Source of the DNA: Piscibacillus salipiscarius JCM 13188
GTDB taxonomy: Bacteria > Bacillota > Bacilli > Bacillales > Alkalibacillaceae
DNA length: 64,000 bases
Direction of reading: 5' to 3'
Assembly: GCF_001311865.1 (NCBI RefSeq)
Contig: NZ_BBCD01000015.1
Span: forward strand, 17,014-81,013
Shown here piece after piece: positions 62,438-64,000 of the stretch. The position numbers and the translations under genes are program-made. A model generated the notes under the pieces. The model did not search any database, was not told the DNA's origin, and saw nothing but the letters and a program-made list of their open reading frames with translations. Each line of letters begins with the position of its first letter. Within the stretch, counting starts at the first letter, position 1.

Positions 62438-63979
62438 GTGAAAAAGATATTTGGGAGAGTCAAACGAGGCCTGAGTAAGTTTAAAGACTTATCGATGGTC
62501 AAGAAAACACTAATTATTACTTGTTTAGGCACAGGGGTTGCCTTTGGAACAGTATATGCAGATTCAATAGATAAAAGTTTCTTAGAAGTTCATCACGTAT
62601 ATGTTGATGGAGAACATGTTGGAACGGTTAAAGATGTAGAGAGTGTTAAAAGTTTTGTAGAATCTAAATTAGATTCTGAAGAACAAAATTATGATGGTAT
62701 AGAGTTAATGCCAGAACAAAAGATTGATTATGTTGGAGAATTAGTCTTTTCTACTAAAGATGAGACGAAAGAAGTTAAAAATCATTTAGATGAAGTGTTA
62801 TCGTTTAATGCTACTGCTATTAAGCTCCAAATGAAGGATCAAGTAATTGGATATGTTGGTAATCTAAATGAAGCCAATAAGGCAATTAACAATGTAGTTA
62901 ATAAATATCTACCAAAAGAACTTAATCAGGAAATTCAGTTTCTGAAAATGAAAGAAGATCAAATTGTATCTCCAATATTAGAACGAGTTCCTTCAGATAT
63001 TGCTAAGAATCAAACAACAAAGGAACAGAAAAAAGAAAAAGAGGATTCTAAACTCACTTTAAATGATGGTTCGGTTGTACTTGATATAGGATTAACTGAA
63101 AATCTTAAAGTTGTAAAAGAAGGCGTCAATCCTACTAAACTACTATCAGTAAAACAGCTACAAAAAATGCTGGAACGTGGTACAAAAGGGGAAGCAATAC
63201 ATACCATTAAGGAAAACGAAGTGCTAAGTCAAGTAGCATCGAAGTATGATTTATCTGTACAAAAGTTAATGGATATGAACCCTGATATTAATGAAGACTC
63301 AGTTGTTCAAGTAGGTCAGAAAGTTAAGGTTGAAGCTGATAAGCCATTTATTAATGTAAGCTACACAGTTGAAAAATCAGAGAAAGAATCAATTGATTTT
63401 GAAACAAAAACTAAGAGTACGGATTCATTATTCAAAGGTCAAACAAAGATCAAGCAAAAGGTGAAAAAGGTAAAAAGAAAATTACCTATCGTATAACAAC
63501 TAAAAATAATGAAGTAGTTAAAAAGAAAAAAATTGATGAAGAAGTTGTAAAAGAACCTACAGAGGAAATCGTTTTAAAAGGAACGAAAGAGGTTCCGTCT
63601 AGAGGAACTGGCCAATTTGCTAAACCAACTGTTGGTGGTTTTATCACTAGTAACATGGGTAGCCGTTGGGGAAGTTACCACAAAGGAATTGACATTTCAG
63701 GTGTTAGTAACAGAACGATTAAAGCTGCTGATAATGGTACTGTAACGTTTGCTGGTTATGATGGAGCTTATGGTTATAAGGTTGTCATTAATCACAATAA
63801 CGGACTAAAAACGATGTATGCCCACATGAATAGTCTTAGCGTAAATAGCGGTCAAACGGTGCAGCGCGGACAAAATTGGTGTGATGGGCAGTACCGGAAG
63901 GTCCACTGGAGTTCATTTGCATTTCGAAGTTTATAAAAATGGTGCTCGAGTAAATCCTACGAGCTACGTTAATTATTAA
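62438..63979 (+). CDS. LysM/G5/M23 peptidoglycan endopeptidase (frameshifted)
   Basis: Secreted or membrane-anchored wall hydrolase of about 513 residues. A hydrophobic segment after a basic N-terminus ([18 protein letters not shown]), a LysM domain ([19 protein letters not shown], residues ~250-300), a lysine-rich G5 domain, and a C-terminal M23 domain with [22 protein letters not shown] and [10 protein letters not shown] giving the Zn ligands. Indels near 63460 and 63875 break the frame. The start is GTG 62438, 7 nt after GGAGGA; ATG 62432 is too close. In Bacillaceae such genes precede walR (yycF), which probably lies just beyond the window. Confidence 0.88.
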
Positions 63980-64000
63980 GTGTTTAAACCTCTAGCAAAC

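Overview
The window covers the replication-origin region of a low-GC Gram-positive endospore former of the family Bacillaceae. Evidence is the order remB-recF-yaaA-dnaN-dnaA / oriC / rpmH-rnpA-yidC-jag-mnmE-mnmG-rsmG-noc-soj-spo0J, spore genes (a CotY/Z-type coat protein, yyaC, a YaaH/SleL-type GH18 enzyme), a serine T-box and parS and Noc sites identical to the Bacillus consensus. Many proteins are acid-rich, which suggests a halotolerant lineage, but the genus cannot be fixed from sequence alone.

Layout. 1-6.7 kb: end of a GH18 spore-lytic gene, then leftward genes for a DUF3891 protein, a PfpI/YfkM-like protein, a SidA/IucD-type siderophore monooxygenase, an NCS2 purine/uracil permease and acetyl-CoA synthetase. 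6.9-16.4 kb: a rightward nine-gene dppABCDE-ykfABCD operon for taking up and dismantling cell-wall peptides. 16.4-21.1 kb: a leftward sulfane-sulfur (persulfide) detoxification cluster with a CstR-type repressor and several copies of its putative 16-bp operator. 21.2-30.4 kb: coat protein, dgk-dck, an M23 peptidase, tRNA-Ser, T-box-serS, pdxT, pdxS, dacA and an HD-GYP protein. 30.5-39.7 kb: gyrA, gyrB, remB, recF, yaaA, dnaN and dnaA, all leftward. 38.2-38.3 and 39.7-40.1 kb: the two halves of oriC. 40.2-61.8 kb: rightward rpmH through spo0J, ychF, rpsF-ssb-rpsR, yybS-gdpP-rplI-dnaC and purA. The window ends with tRNA-Asp, tRNA-Phe and a LysM/G5/M23 endopeptidase with two WalR-box-like repeats upstream. 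Genes on both sides of oriC mostly point away from it, in the direction of fork movement.

The most important caution is that about 45 genes carry frame breaks, roughly one per kilobase. They include indispensable genes (dnaA, gyrA, gyrB, rpmH, rnpA, serS, purA, ssb), and many breaks lie in A, T or G homopolymers where one added base restores the conserved protein. I read these as uncorrected sequencing indels, not pseudogenes. Gene coordinates below span the restored gene.

I found no clearly new multigene system. The best leads are the repeated CstR operators and their differing placement, the perfect Noc-binding site near the left end, the three parS sites, the WalR-like repeats, a HD-GYP protein with a degenerate HD motif, an orphan siderophore hydroxylase and an extra methyltransferase inside the otherwise conserved jag-mnmE interval.
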